Assembly: GCA_902806595.1 (NCBI GenBank)
Contig: CADCXC010000043.1
Coordinates: 186,001-250,000, forward strand
Reading direction: 5' to 3'
Source: Pyrenopolyporus hunteri
Taxonomy: Eukaryota > Ascomycota > Sordariomycetes > Xylariales > Hypoxylaceae
DNA length: 64,000 bases
Both the position numbers and the translations under genes were made by a program. Within the stretch, counting starts at the first letter, position 1. Every line of letters starts with the position of its first letter. This document shows, piece after piece, positions 1-11,974 of this stretch. The notes under the pieces are model-generated. The model ran no database searches. It had not been told where the DNA came from and worked only from the letters and a program-made list of their open reading frames with translations.

Positions 1-309
1 CGTAGGCGCGGGATGGAGAATAAGGGGCGCGAACGGCCGCGATCGAAGGCGCGCACGGCACTTTTGCGCTTCTCTACAGTTGGTTTCTGGAGCTGCCTGA
101 TAGTATGATATCATATGCTGGTTCTATCTGCTCTGTATCCTCCGTCCACACATACACACATACATAAATATTTACATACGTAGGTATGTGATATTGGTGT
201 TGTGCCCGCGTAGGCACATACATATATGTGTGTGATATGTATGTGATAATGGGCCGGCCCGTGAGGGCGCAGGAAGATTGAAAAACTCCGATGCAATAGA
301 TATCACGGC

Positions 310-407
310 GAAGGTAGGACGAGATGGGACGAGACGAGATAGGGAAGGGTAGGGCGAGGGCAATATGGAATAGGATACGGGATAGGACAAGATAGGACGG
401 GATAGGC
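310..407 (+). repeat. Purine-rich low-complexity tract
   Basis: The plus strand is almost entirely purine for about 95 bases, built from loose repeats of GGGATAGGA and GGACGAGAT units. The opposite strand is therefore a polypyrimidine tract. It accounts for the proline, serine and arginine-rich open frames on the minus strand here. Confidence 0.7.
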
Positions 408-449
408 ATTGGTATGTATCGCGAATTAGCCCGGGACCGATTGCGAAGA

Positions 450-468
450 GGGATGGATGGATGGATGG
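450..468 (+). repeat. (GGAT)n microsatellite
   Basis: Tandem GGAT tetranucleotide with about 4.5 copies. Confidence 0.85.
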
Positions 469-634
469 CGGGAGAGTGTGAGGGAGGTAGGGAGGGAGGC
501 GGCTATGTGGTGGTGGGAGATGTTGTATGTAGGTACGTATGTATGTGTGTATACGTAGGTAGGTCGATACTATAGGTACTATACAACAAATGGGCGTATA
601 GGGAGGCAAGGGAGCTGCTCTAACACCACTAATT

Positions 635-660
635 CGAGATCGAGATAGAGATAGAGATAG
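635..660 (+). repeat. (GAGATA)n microsatellite
   Basis: Hexanucleotide GAGATA-type tandem repeat with about four units, the first slightly diverged. Confidence 0.8.
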
Positions 661-796
661 AAATGGATTTGAGGGTGTTAGGTAGCCGGCAGTTAGGGTC
701 GTCGGTGATCGAGTTCCTACCGACTCAAATCGCCACGTACGTAATAATGGCCGCACTGGACGTACATACATCTATCTAGGCACGTATGCGTCTGAC

Positions 797-820
797 TTTG
801 CTTTTGCTTTTGCTTTTTTT
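797..820 (+). repeat. (CTTTTG)n tract
   Basis: About three CTTTTG units run into an eight-base T tract. Translated, it gives the leucine-rich start of a short frame that I do not regard as a gene. Confidence 0.8.
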
Positions 821-3800
821 ACCCCTCGTATCTCCCCTTCTCATTTGTATGGGCTCGTGTTCGTCGTGTGGGATGAATCGTATCGGGATCGTATTGGACT
901 TGATGGGAATGTCAAACCTGGCTATTTCTATTATTACTCCTATTGTTTATTGTATTCGGGCACATTGGTCAGGTAGGTGTGAAGTTATGAACGTAATCAA
1001 GCTGCTCTCGCCGCATCGGACTTCGGATTAGTTACCGGCCCGGGGGCAGTGGCTTGGGCTGTAAGCGAACTCCGGGGTTATGGGTGAAGCAAAGACAAGG
1101 CGAGTCAGCAGGAGGTCAAGGACGTTTAGTTCGTCCCTTAGGGCTGCCATGTAAGAAATCCTCACTTTCGTCTGATTTCGTCACCGGGATCCCGGGTCCC
1201 TCCTTAGGGCGGCTATTACCGCCCCATGCTTCTGGCTTGCTGGCCTACTACCTACCTGGCCAGGTTCTATTCAAGTAATGTAGGTTCGCCCGCCTGGCGA
1301 CGTCTGCGTTAGATTGCGTCGGGAAATTCAGAATAACCCTTAGTTAGGTAGGTACCTAAGGAAGTGACTGCGCGGCTGTTGGCAAAGAGGCAGCCTCATA
1401 CCACCTTGCTGACTTACGGCGTTTCAGAGCGTACTTACGTTGGACGGCAGATTATCAACGGTTGGTTTTCTCCCGAGATACGCTTCTCACGTCACTTCTT
1501 TTTTTTCTTTTCTCTCTTTCTCTTAATATTACTCTCCACCCCGTAAGACGACTCGGGGGCGAGTGGCGCCGCCTCTTCGTGGGCGAATAATAAAACTCCC
1601 GCGACTCCGGTACTACCGACTTGATACTCGAATCCTTCCCGTTCGAAAGTCCAGCTGGGTCCGTAGGGCTAACTTCGACACGCGAGGCCAGAGGAGAGGA
1701 GGTGCCCTCACTCACCCACAGGTATACCGGGTGGGCTGATCTTGGCGTTGGTGCTGACAGGATTGTAAGGTCTTACGTCGCGGGTGCCCAGATAGGTTCA
1801 ATGGGTAGTCTAATTGTTTGCGGGCGTACGCTGCGCAGGATCTCACACGGGAATGTTGTGGATAGCGGCCCGGGTCGTATGATATCTATGTACGATAGAG
1901 ACAAATGTCTACCGCCATATGCGAAAGTGTTACTCCGGACACCGGTTTAATAATAGGAAAAAGCAAGGCGCATATCTAACGTGCCATTATATAGGTACAG
2001 GCTGCTACGTTGTCCAGGTGGAACGGAACATAGGATGGAAGAGAGATGGCGGGGGATGCAGCGGGAAAAGGAGGCAGTGCGAGTATCGTAGCTTATCGGA
2101 TGAGGAAGAGCGCGTTAAAGATGGTGGTGGTTAGGCAATGTCACGAGGGAGGGTGACACGACTGTTTCCTTTTTTGGGTCCGGTCGCCAGCCTCGCTGTC
2201 GTGTGCTACTGTACCTGCAGTCGAACAGCATTCGGATCTGTGTTTTGTTGTATACATGGTTAACCCGGGTAAAGCATGTATAGCCGCACGCCAAAAATAG
2301 TAGACGCGGAGTTTAGGAGACCTATCTCCCAAGAGGTATTATGAACAACTATACATACCTATCTAGGGATTGATATGAATTATGGTTAAGCTTAATCAAG
2401 TACGTAGTCTACTGACACGGAGACTTTTAACCAAGTATATCGTGTTTACAGACAGAATGATTCCAATTATCAAAAGAGTAATTTCCGGACCAGACTTAGT
2501 GGAGATATCCCCAGCTACGCCACGGCGAACGTCAACGGCGATGGCGAACTATTCTGTCGACTTAATATCGTCGTAAGGATGAAATCTTTCTAGAGAAATT
2601 TAGATATTTAATCGCCAACCAATCGCGATTCGCGGCCGCCACGCCTGACGAGGGGCTAGGAACGGGAATGCAACGCTGAACGCCGTAGCCACGTTCCTCC
2701 GCAAGCTGGTGTCCCCCAGCCTCAGCGTTTAATTCGCTAATGGGCATCGATTTCGCGAACCGGTGGGCAATCGCAACTCTGACAGACGAGAAGCGACGGG
2801 GGAGGCGTAAGATTTGCGTTTGCGTTTGCGCCTCCGACGCGATTCGTTACCAGACCGGCGTAGGCTTCACCCCTCTCAATAGCCGAGCTCAGTCAGGGGT
2901 ATATGTTACGTTCTTATTAACATCATTGATGGCTCGTTTGTTCTCCAACCGACGACGCCGATGTTAGGTCGGCGTCGGCCTCCAACTGTCGATTGCTACC
3001 GCGCTACTTCTTTCAGCTGTCCATTTCGACCGGACGCATTCAGCTCTCGGCCATTCTCCAAGAACCCCTGGTTGGCGCTATGACTACATTCATACATAGT
3101 AGTATGCCGCTGCATGGTATAGTGCACGCATACATTGGTGGGAGTAAGGGTTGACCTCATAGGTAATAGCGCAATGTCAGATTCAGTAATCTCGATTGTT
3201 ACTAGCACGGTGGCTCCGGTCTTTCTTACATAGAAACATTCTGTTTCATGCAGGTTAGTTCCCAATTAGGCATCGACTGGATCAGCCTTATGCTGGCTGA
3301 GGTCTTAGAAGAGTTCGGTTTGCATGTATACCGTAGCACGCTCCGCGTTCCGACCCGTAGTAAGCATACGTGTAGATATTCTAAGCACATGATCACAGAA
3401 ACGGAGCGTGCCCGTCATGATGTCTCATCGAATGCGTTCGAGGATGAGTCCGTACAGGATAGGTTTTGTGGCTAAGACTTTGAAACGGTTTCTTTGATAT
3501 TGAACTGCACACATTGCACCACGCATCTGTACGTCGTTGGCGTCACGGGAATGGTAGCGAGGGAAGGTTGTAGATATGCCTATCATGCGCTCGGTGAAGT
3601 TATCCGGTGGCTAAGCAAATTGCGTAAAACGCCCATGGTTATGAATTATGATGATTAGAAATATTTTGGGTCATCCGGCACAGGTCATGATAATATGTAG
3701 CCTAGTAGGCAACGGGCGAGCTGCTCACAATTACAACGAACTCCTAACCGCATAACCCCAGAGCTTCGTAGGTCGGCTCCCGATCTAATATTATCTTATT

Positions 3801-5714
3801 GTATTTGTCCGCGCGGACATTTCGTCTTGCGCCGTACCCTCGCGTGGAATTGGTTCCAATTGGCTGTCGCCCATACGAGTCATAGTGATGACCCTATATT
3901 ATAACACTCTGTAGAGATATGAACAGAGCTGTATGCCTTCAATGGCTGGCCTTTACATAAACCGTGTATAGTCGTATACTTGGGCACCTCATTATCAGTG
4001 TTAGCGAGGTTACCGCACAGACTTGATAATTGAGGTACCAATGATATACTGTGCAAGGGCTGCCCGAGTCGTTCAATGACCAATCAGCATGCCCATTCCC
4101 AATGCTAATAACGGGAAAAGAGAGAGAGGGGCTGCTTGGCCACCTCCCGCTGCTGGACCGTTGGAATGTTAGTATGATATGTCACACACCTCAACCGCGA
4201 ACCCCTTGCAAGCTCTCGTCCAGAGCCACGGTTCGCCGTCGGATTTCACGAGAAACTCATCAAGGAGAGGTCCCGCTGCTCTGGGTCTGGAATAGTCTTT
4301 AACGGGAACGACCGCGCGGCCCCTGACTATATATGTGCCTTATTCTATATAAGTACCTAGGTATGTATAATAGACCCAGTTTGAAGTCCTCATAGGGAAC
4401 TGCTGTACTTAAATACGGACCTAGGTGGGTAACTGGCAGAAATGACGCTAACAGCACTATAGAGTATAGTGCCGTTATAAGAGTGGGACAGCTGTACGTG
4501 ATAATCCCGTCGGTTATGTACTATGTACAGAATGGCGCTCAATATTACAACGCGCTATGCGACGTTTGGAATAGATTTCGCGCGGGTTTACCTAATGAAG
4601 TCGACGGCTAACAGGGGTTTTGTGGGGGAGGTCACATGATGCCGACAGATCCGGGTAAGCCTCACTTGTCCCTTCTGCACATTATAGTGCATAGCTCGCC
4701 TGTATGTATGTAATACACAAGGTTAATGTACCCGGGTGGATGCACATCCACATAGGTACCTTTGTACCCCAGTTACCTCAATCTTATATGCAAGCCATTT
4801 AATTTTTTTTCTTCTTTTTTTCCTTCTGTTCTCGGTTTGCCAGGTTCACTCACCATTACTTACCTCCACTATATATGTAATCCCCCCTATGATAAACCCT
4901 CCCGCTTAATGCTAATGGCTATCCTATTCGTAATCTGCCGTCCTTTCTTCCCTTCCCGAACGCTTCCAGTTAGCTTCTCTCCTCTCTTTCTAGCCAACTA
5001 CATACAGCATACCACCTCTGGAGTAGCATCCTTTTATTAGATCTCACCGAAGCTAGCGTTCCTCGCCCAATGGCGTGGGCGGACGGCGGGCTCGGTAGAC
5101 AGCTCTCTCCTACCCATAACGCCGTTGCTCCTTCGGGATACCAGCATGGGCTGACGATCGTTGCTTGGGGTTTTCAGCCCTGCTCCGGCAGCAAGGGTCT
5201 GCGCCCCCCAGGTCTCTTGCAGTAGTTCTGTAAGATGAGCACAGAACGTTGCTATGACTGTAATGTATTCTGCAGTAGCCGGTGGTATTAGTTCACCTCG
5301 TTCCGTAGACCCGTCACTTAATGTCCGCCGTTCTCCATTGTCCACTATGATTCCTAACCCTGAAGGTTGTATATTACTTCAGCTGTCTCAATATCATACA
5401 AAGGGCTAATGCCCGCCCTCCGGTATATGTATATTAAGCTGCCGTTCGTCGAGGCGTGATATATCCACCCCCATTAATTATATATCTTCTCTTCCTAAAC
5501 CGTCCGCTCTTATACCCCGGTCATATCTCACAATTATCTATTAGCCCTTGTTAGACTTATCCCTGTACTTGAATTCTTTACCTGTCAGTATTGCTTGCTA
5601 TTCACATTCGCATACGAAAGGCCCTAGGTTAGGTAGCGAACCGCCGTAAAACTGGCCATCCGTCACAACAAACCCGGGTAGGCTGTTGCTTTCGACAAGC
5701 TAGATATCGTCACG

Positions 5715-8700
5715 ATGCCGTCGGTTGTTCCCGAGAACATGGCAAACGGGGCCGGAAATATCAAGCCGATAGATGTCGAGGAGCCCATTATGAACGGAGC
5801 CGGTAAAAAGCTCAATTCAAGGGCAACATGGCCTGCCGTTATGCACGAACGTCCCAGCAGCGGTAGCAGCTCGGATTGCTCAACTGAGATTTTTAACCAG
5901 AATTTATATGGACTGAACGGCGGCGGTCCGTGGCATCAACCTCTGCCTGGCAGCACGTTTGGGATCCACGAAGATGAACAGGGCGAACATCAACCTCGAG
6001 CTTACTCCCGGATAGAGTCCTGGGGAGATGATCCGAAAACAGCGCGTTTCCCTCGCATATCGAAAGCTGTGGAGCTCATGCGGCCCTCGTACGACTGTGT
6101 TGTCATCGGCTCCGGCTATGGCGGTGGTGTCGCGGCATCCCGCATGGCGCGCGCTGGTGATTCGGTTTGTCTCTTGGAGCGTGGCAAAGAGCGTTGGCCG
6201 GGAGAGTACCCAGAGGAGACGGGAGACGCGCTTCCGCAAGTCCATTACTCTGGCGAGTTCGCCCCATCATGGTTTCCTAAGAAGATTGTCGACGGTGGGG
6301 ATCCGACCGGCATGTATCATCTCATATTCGGCGATGGTCAGAATGCGGTTGTCTGTAACGGTAAGTAGCTATGAGTCGGGTCAAATTGCCTGGTGTTAAC
6401 TGACGATACTGCAGGTCTTGGTGGGACTAGCTTGATGAACGCCAATGTGTATTTGGAAGCGGATAAAGAAACACTACGGCAGAATACATGGCCGAAGGAG
6501 ATCAGAGAAGACCCTGATTGCTTAGATGAATGTTAGTTCTCACTATTACCCTGACGTCTCTAGTTCATCCTCCGATGCCGTAAGAAAGGGGAAAGGAAGG
6601 GAAAATTTCCCCTACTAGGAATAAAGGCTAACAAGACGGTCGGCTAGATTATGAGAGGGCTGCCCAAGTCCTGGAGCCGGTGCCATATCCCGATGATTGG
6701 CCAAAACTTCCGAAGCTCGAACTCCTAGAGAGACAAGCAAAATACCTAAACATGGCAGATAAGTTTCGGCGAGTGAAACAAACGACGCGCTTCCGAAACG
6801 GACCCAACAGCTGCGGCGTGGAAATGTTTCCTTCAGCACTTACCGGCCAAGATGCGACTGGGTTAAACGACGGGTCTAAGAACACTACGCTCGTCACATA
6901 CCTGGCGGATGCATGGAACTGGGGAGCCGATATGTTCTGTGAGGCTGAAGTGCGGTACATCACGAAAGCTCCTGGCGATCAATCCGGGTATATCGTCTAT
7001 TTTGCTTGGCATGGCAGAAATCGTGGTCATTTCAAAGCAAATCTACATGGTGACCTCATGTGGGTTCATGCAAAGAAAGCCGTGTTCTTAGGGGCCGGTA
7101 CCATCGGTACCACCGAGATCCTCCTTCGGAGTAGGGACATGGGACTAGAGCTGAGTGAGAGGGTAGGCCAGAACATGAGCGGCAATGGTGATATCCTAGG
7201 GTTCGGGTATGTAATCTTGCTATCATCATATATTTACCTTCTCTAACTATGTACAGGTACAACACAGACTACGAGGTAAACTCGATGGGAAGGCCTTACC
7301 CGTCCCCGTCACATCCCATTGGGCCTTGCATTACCGGCATAATAGACAACAGGGAGGGTCACGATAATCCTCTAGATGGCTACGTCATCGAGGAGGGCAC
7401 TATGCCAGCAGCACTCGCACCCTTCTTGCAAGCCATGCTTGAGCTCTTACCAGGGAGCATTGAGCCGACAGAGGGCCTTATTGGGAATTTCAAGGCAAAC
7501 CTTGCCCGCGCTGGAAGCGCGTTTCTCGGGCCATATTTCCGGAAGGGGGCGATCGAGAGGACTCAGGTGTACTTGATTATGTCTCACGATAGTGAGTCTA
7601 TTGTCTTTTGTTTCTCGACCGAGTTACCCGCTAATCTGTTTCAGGTAACCAAGCATACCTAACGCTGAAAAACGACAAGCCGGTCCTCGAGTTTGTTGGT
7701 GTCGGTCGTAGCGATCACGTCAAGTTCTTAAACAGGACCTTAGAGAAAGCTACGACAGCCGTCGGGGGGACCTTCGTCCAGAATCCTTTCTACGCTCTCC
7801 TAGGCAAACAGCAGGTTACCGTCCATCCGATTGGGTGAGTTTCTTAAAATTGTAGCTTAAGGACCTGTATACTAACTGTATTTAGTGGCGCTTGCATGGC
7901 TCGTGACGGAACCGGCGCGACCGGCGTTACAAACCATAGAGGCGAGGTCTTCACTGGCTCCGGCACGGAAACCCACCCCGGCCTTATCGTTACGGATGGT
8001 GCGGTTATCCCTACATCCCTCGGCGCAAATCCATTCGCGACAATCACTGCTCTCGCAGAACGGTCCGTAGACCTCTACGCCAGAGAGAGGGGGCTCACGA
8101 TCGATATGACGAAAAACGGAATCCTCGACCTCTTCGGTCCTCCCGAGCATGGCCATCACCATAGGAAGGGCGGTTGGAAAGAGCAAGTCGAGGAGACACT
8201 AGAGAACGCCAAAATAAATAGCGCAAGGAACACTATCATCACCGCGCGACGCATGGACGAATCCGGCTTCGGTTTCACGGAGGTCATGTCTGGGTATATT
8301 CATCGGGCGAAGGGCCTCAAGCGGGATAACATGGACACGTATCGGCTGGCCGCCAGGACGGCGAAATCACTCAGCGAAACGGCGAGATTCTTCCTGAGCG
8401 TACAGTCGTTCGATGTCAGGTCAATCATACATGACCCTACCCATAAGGCAATGCTGACCGGCACCTTCGTCTGCCCTACCCTCGAGGGGTCTCCGTTCAT
8501 GGTACACCGCGGCGATTTCAACTTGTTTTTGCTGGACCGGAAAGCCCCCGGAACCCGAAATCTAACATACGACTTCGATATGCGTGGCATTAACGGAAGA
8601 AAGCTTCATTTCCACGGCTATAAGGTAGTCGATTCATCCGTTGCCCTCTCGCCGGTCCATTTCTGGAAATCGACTAGTACACTTTACGTCACCATCACCG

Positions 8701-10133
8701 AGTCTCTACCAGAGTCGAAGAGGAGCTGCAAAGATGCTGATGAATGTGGTCTTCTCGGAGAAATCGTTGCGAAGGGTATTATGAGCATTCAACCGCAGGA
8801 TTTCCTGTCCGAGATTTTGACTCTCACACCCACCGGCAGCAGCATTTTCAAGAAAGTGGCGAGTGCAGCCAACTTCTTAACATTCTTCACACGAAAATCC
8901 TTATCGCTTTTCCTAGCCCCGTTTACGCCGTTACAATATCCTACCCAGACCTATACAGGCTTTGTGAATAACACGCCTCCGTCTAAGTCATATACGATTC
9001 ACGCGGAAGATGGCGTCGTTAGCAGCTTATACATGTGGGAGGCTACGAACAGGGAGGTTGAGCCTAAGAACTTATTTATGATCCCCGGCGCTTCGGTCGA
9101 TTATCAGATTTATGCACTTCCGACCATCCGTTATAATGCCGTCAACTACTTCCGCCGCGCCGGCTATCGAGTGTTTGTCTCTGTGCATCGCATCTGCATG
9201 TTGAAGGTTGCGCAGAACGACTGGACGACGCATGATGCGCGCCTGGATCTGAGAGCTTGTCTGGAGAGGATCCGGAAGGAATTCACCGAACCCGGCAAGG
9301 AACCGGAGCCCATATACACCGTCGCACACTGCATGGGCAGCGTGGCGTTCTCGGCCGGCCTGCTCGACGGCAAAATCCCTAGCAAGTGGATCAAGGGCAT
9401 CACCTGCAGCCAGGTGTTCATGAACCCGATATGGAACACCATGAACATGATCAAGATCATGGCGCTGCCCATCCCGGCCGACCGGCTGTACCGCTTCCTC
9501 GCGGGCGATTGGTTCAGCTTCAGCACGAGCGAGAACGACAGCATGCTGCAGCGGGGGCTCAACGAGCTCCTGCGGCTGATGCCGGACGAGCGCAAGGAGC
9601 TGTGCAGCAACGCGAGCTGCCACCGGTGCACGCTGGCGCTCGGGCGGTGCTGGAACCACCGGAACCTGAACGAGGCGACGCACCGGCAGATCGACCGCTT
9701 CTTCGGCGGCGTCAGCATGGCCCTGCTGCACCTACTCATGCGCCAGGGCGCCGAGGGCCACGTCATGAGCAACGCGCCCCTGTACGAGCGCCTCGACACC
9801 CCCGAGAACGTCCGCCGGCTCGAGGGCGTGCCCATCATGCTCTTCGTCGGCCGCGACAACGCCGTCCTGAGCCCCGAGTCCACCGAACGCACCTACGAGG
9901 TCCTCACCGACGCCTTCGGCAACGGCGACGGCAGCGGAGGCGTCCAGTACCGCCGCCGCGTGGTCCCGGACTACGGACATCTCGACTGCTGGATGGGCAG
10001 GAACGCCTGGAAGGACGTGTACCCGTTTGTCAGGGAGGAGGTCGATCGCGTGGTGAGGGGCGAGGAGTACCGCTTCCGCGAGCCGAGGGATTACTTTGCC
10101 GAGCTGGTGGATAGTGGGAAGTTGCTGTACTAG
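5715..10133 (+). CDS. GMC-type FAD oxidoreductase (cholesterol-oxidase-like) fused to an alpha/beta hydrolase
   Basis: I model six exons (5715-6360, 6415-6531, 6648-7206, 7257-7591, 7645-7834, 7886-10133); the junctions keep frame and give 1364 residues. After a hydrophilic N-terminus, a dinucleotide-binding motif GSGYGGG lies at 132-138 following a DCVVI strand. GLGGTSLMNA (about 216-225) and the HPIGG His (613) match cholesterol-oxidase-like GMC flavoenzymes, which oxidise sterol or other alcohols using FAD and oxygen. A middle region of about 250 residues resembles the extension of bacterial relatives. The C-terminal part (about 985-1364) has an alpha/beta-hydrolase layout: nucleophile elbow AHCMGS with Cys1098 where Ser is usual, acid GRDN (Asp1273) and GHLD (His1314). 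No signal peptide is evident. The substrate is unknown; sterols, steroid esters or other lipids are inferences. Third positions become almost wholly G/C in the hydrolase part. Confidence 0.9.
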
Positions 10134-11974
10134 AGGGATAGATTGACTACATACCTTACATACATGTACTTTTAGGTTGGGTTGGCTGTGAGATAAGATG
10201 AGATGAGATGAGGCCGGGCTTGTTTTGCATAGAGACTCGTTACGAGAGGCAAGAGAATGGGAATGGGAAAGGCGTTGATGGTATCATGTTAGTTGGAGGT
10301 TAGACACTGAACATTAGGCATGGCTGGCGCGGAGGTGAAGGCGGATGTCGTGATTATACCCTTGTTACACACGCTAGTAGCAGGCCGGATACTGCCTCCG
10401 TCGTTGATTCTTACGGTCTCTTTTATATCTATGTACACATATCTTGTGTAGGGGGTGACTCCTCGTGTTTATCGGAGTTTGTCCGTGTACTATTAGCTAC
10501 GAGTGGAATGCTGGGGCTGTTTGGCTACCTGGTACTTATCTTACTTATATCCCTTATATCCGAGGTACTCTTACCTAGCACCTGGGCTCTCGCCTTATAT
10601 ATTGATCTAGAGCGCCTTCTTTGCTCCTCCTTGGGTGGGCTTTCGATAATGTGTAGAAAGACGTTTACACCGAAACGCCCCACAACACATGCATACCCAC
10701 ATCAAGAACTAGTTAATAGTTCTCGGGATGTTTTAGCTATGTAAGTTCGACTGCTACTGGTGTATGTCCCTTTTTTGCCTTGGTACTAAGACGTCTTCAT
10801 AGTCACCTTTCTGTTGTATATTGAGAGTTTCGGTTCATGTTATAGCCGGTGTAGCGCAGCTTTGTGGACCTAATCTTTAGCGGTGACGTTTGTAGATTAT
10901 TCCGCCAAGCTGTTCGATAGCTGTTGGATATTATTTTCAGGCCGTTTCAGCACTTACACCCACACCGTTAGGCCACTGTCTTTGCCCGAGTCTTTACAAC
11001 TAACTCCCTTACTGTGACTGAGCTGGATGAGCGATATGCTATCCTGCGGTACGTCGCGTTGGTAGGTGGTGAATAGGTACCTACCTACAAATACCTAGGT
11101 CGCCGGCCAACCAGTGGTAACTACGTACTTGTACCTGTATCTTACCTACATGTAGGTTAGGTACTGACGCCACGTCATTGACTCCCCTTCTTTTAGTAGA
11201 GTAGGTACCTAACCTAGCCTATTCTAAGAGGGGCGGGCACCCGTTGAAAAAAAGGATTAAAAAAAAGAGAAAAAGCGCAGTTGCCGTACATACTAGAAGT
11301 ACCTACGTTGTTCTCGCTTTGAAATGGTGTTCCGTCCATCCATCTCTTTTTTGTTGGTAAGCTGGAAGTGGAAGTGGAAGTAGGTAGTACCTCTACATTC
11401 AAATCCTCTAGGCAAACACAAACGCAAAGCGCAAACGCCCTTTGCCATTACTTGCCTTGAATAGGTACCTACCTACCTAGCCAACACCCGCAAAACCCAG
11501 ACTTCCTTCCTTCACAATTTCATATCTTCACTTTCTTCCGTCGCACGCCTTCCCTTACTTACCCTGCTTGATCAACCCTGAACAGTTCTCAACGCGATAA
11601 GCACTATCTTTTGCCAGTCCTGAGTTGTGAATTGGGTCTAAGTTGGATGGTATCAGTGTTGTACAACGAGGTTAGGATCCCCTAGCCACGTATTAGGTAC
11701 CCTTACGTTCGCACGCTAATTGATGACTGGTGGATATGTGTAGCACTTACTGAGCCACAGCACGTCACAGGGGGTGCCACAGGTACCTAAACCCCTACCA
11801 TTTGGACCCTGGAAAGCCGTACCTGGCCGGCAGCTAAGCAGCTACAAGCAGCTAAGCTGGTAGCTACCACGGCAGGCTGGGTACCAGTGGTAACCTTATT
11901 ACCGAGCCTTGTCACACGGCTGTCGTTACACTCTAAAGTCCAAGTGCCTCGATTCTTGAAATAAACATCCCCAA
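10134..11974. other. Intergenic spacer with TACCTAGGTA-type motifs
   Basis: The spacer lies between two plus-strand genes. It holds clustered copies of a palindromic motif built from ACCTACCTAGGTA near 11075-11100, 11200-11220 and 11461-11480. No coding sequence is supported apart from the short first exon of the next gene, which begins at 11975. Confidence 0.6.
11461..11480. repeat. TACCTAGGTA-family palindromic motif
   Basis: The run reads ATAGGTACCTACCTACCTAG, an overlapping array of the ACCT/AGGT palindrome that recurs across the window in spacers and in one intron. It lies about 500 bases upstream of the chromodomain gene. Confidence 0.6.

Larger units (their letters stand above)
1..5714. 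other. Gene-poor leading region
   Basis: I find no supportable gene in the first 5.7 kb. Open frames stay under 200 codons, lie on both strands, show no recognisable domain, and several are read out of low-complexity DNA. The stretch holds several simple-sequence tracts (listed separately) and isolated copies of the CTAGGTA-type motif seen elsewhere in the window, near 1345 and 4357. No telomeric TTAGGG array is visible, so this is not demonstrably a chromosome end. Confidence 0.6.

Noticed and set aside
172..771. 199-codon minus-strand frame
   Set aside because: It is read out of purine-rich and microsatellite DNA, giving Ser/Pro/Tyr/Leu low complexity, with no domain or splice support.
1621..1950. 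109-codon plus-strand frame
   Set aside because: No recognisable family, and of a length expected by chance in 64 kb read in six frames.
1..5714. Possible subtelomere
   Set aside because: No telomere repeats, no RecQ-helicase-like gene and no extreme composition; the window start looks arbitrary.
9072..10114. Long overlapping frames on both strands (219 and 242 codons) in the hydrolase exon
   Set aside because: They are shadows caused by the very high G/C at third positions of the true frame; their composition is Ala/Arg/Pro/His-rich without domains.
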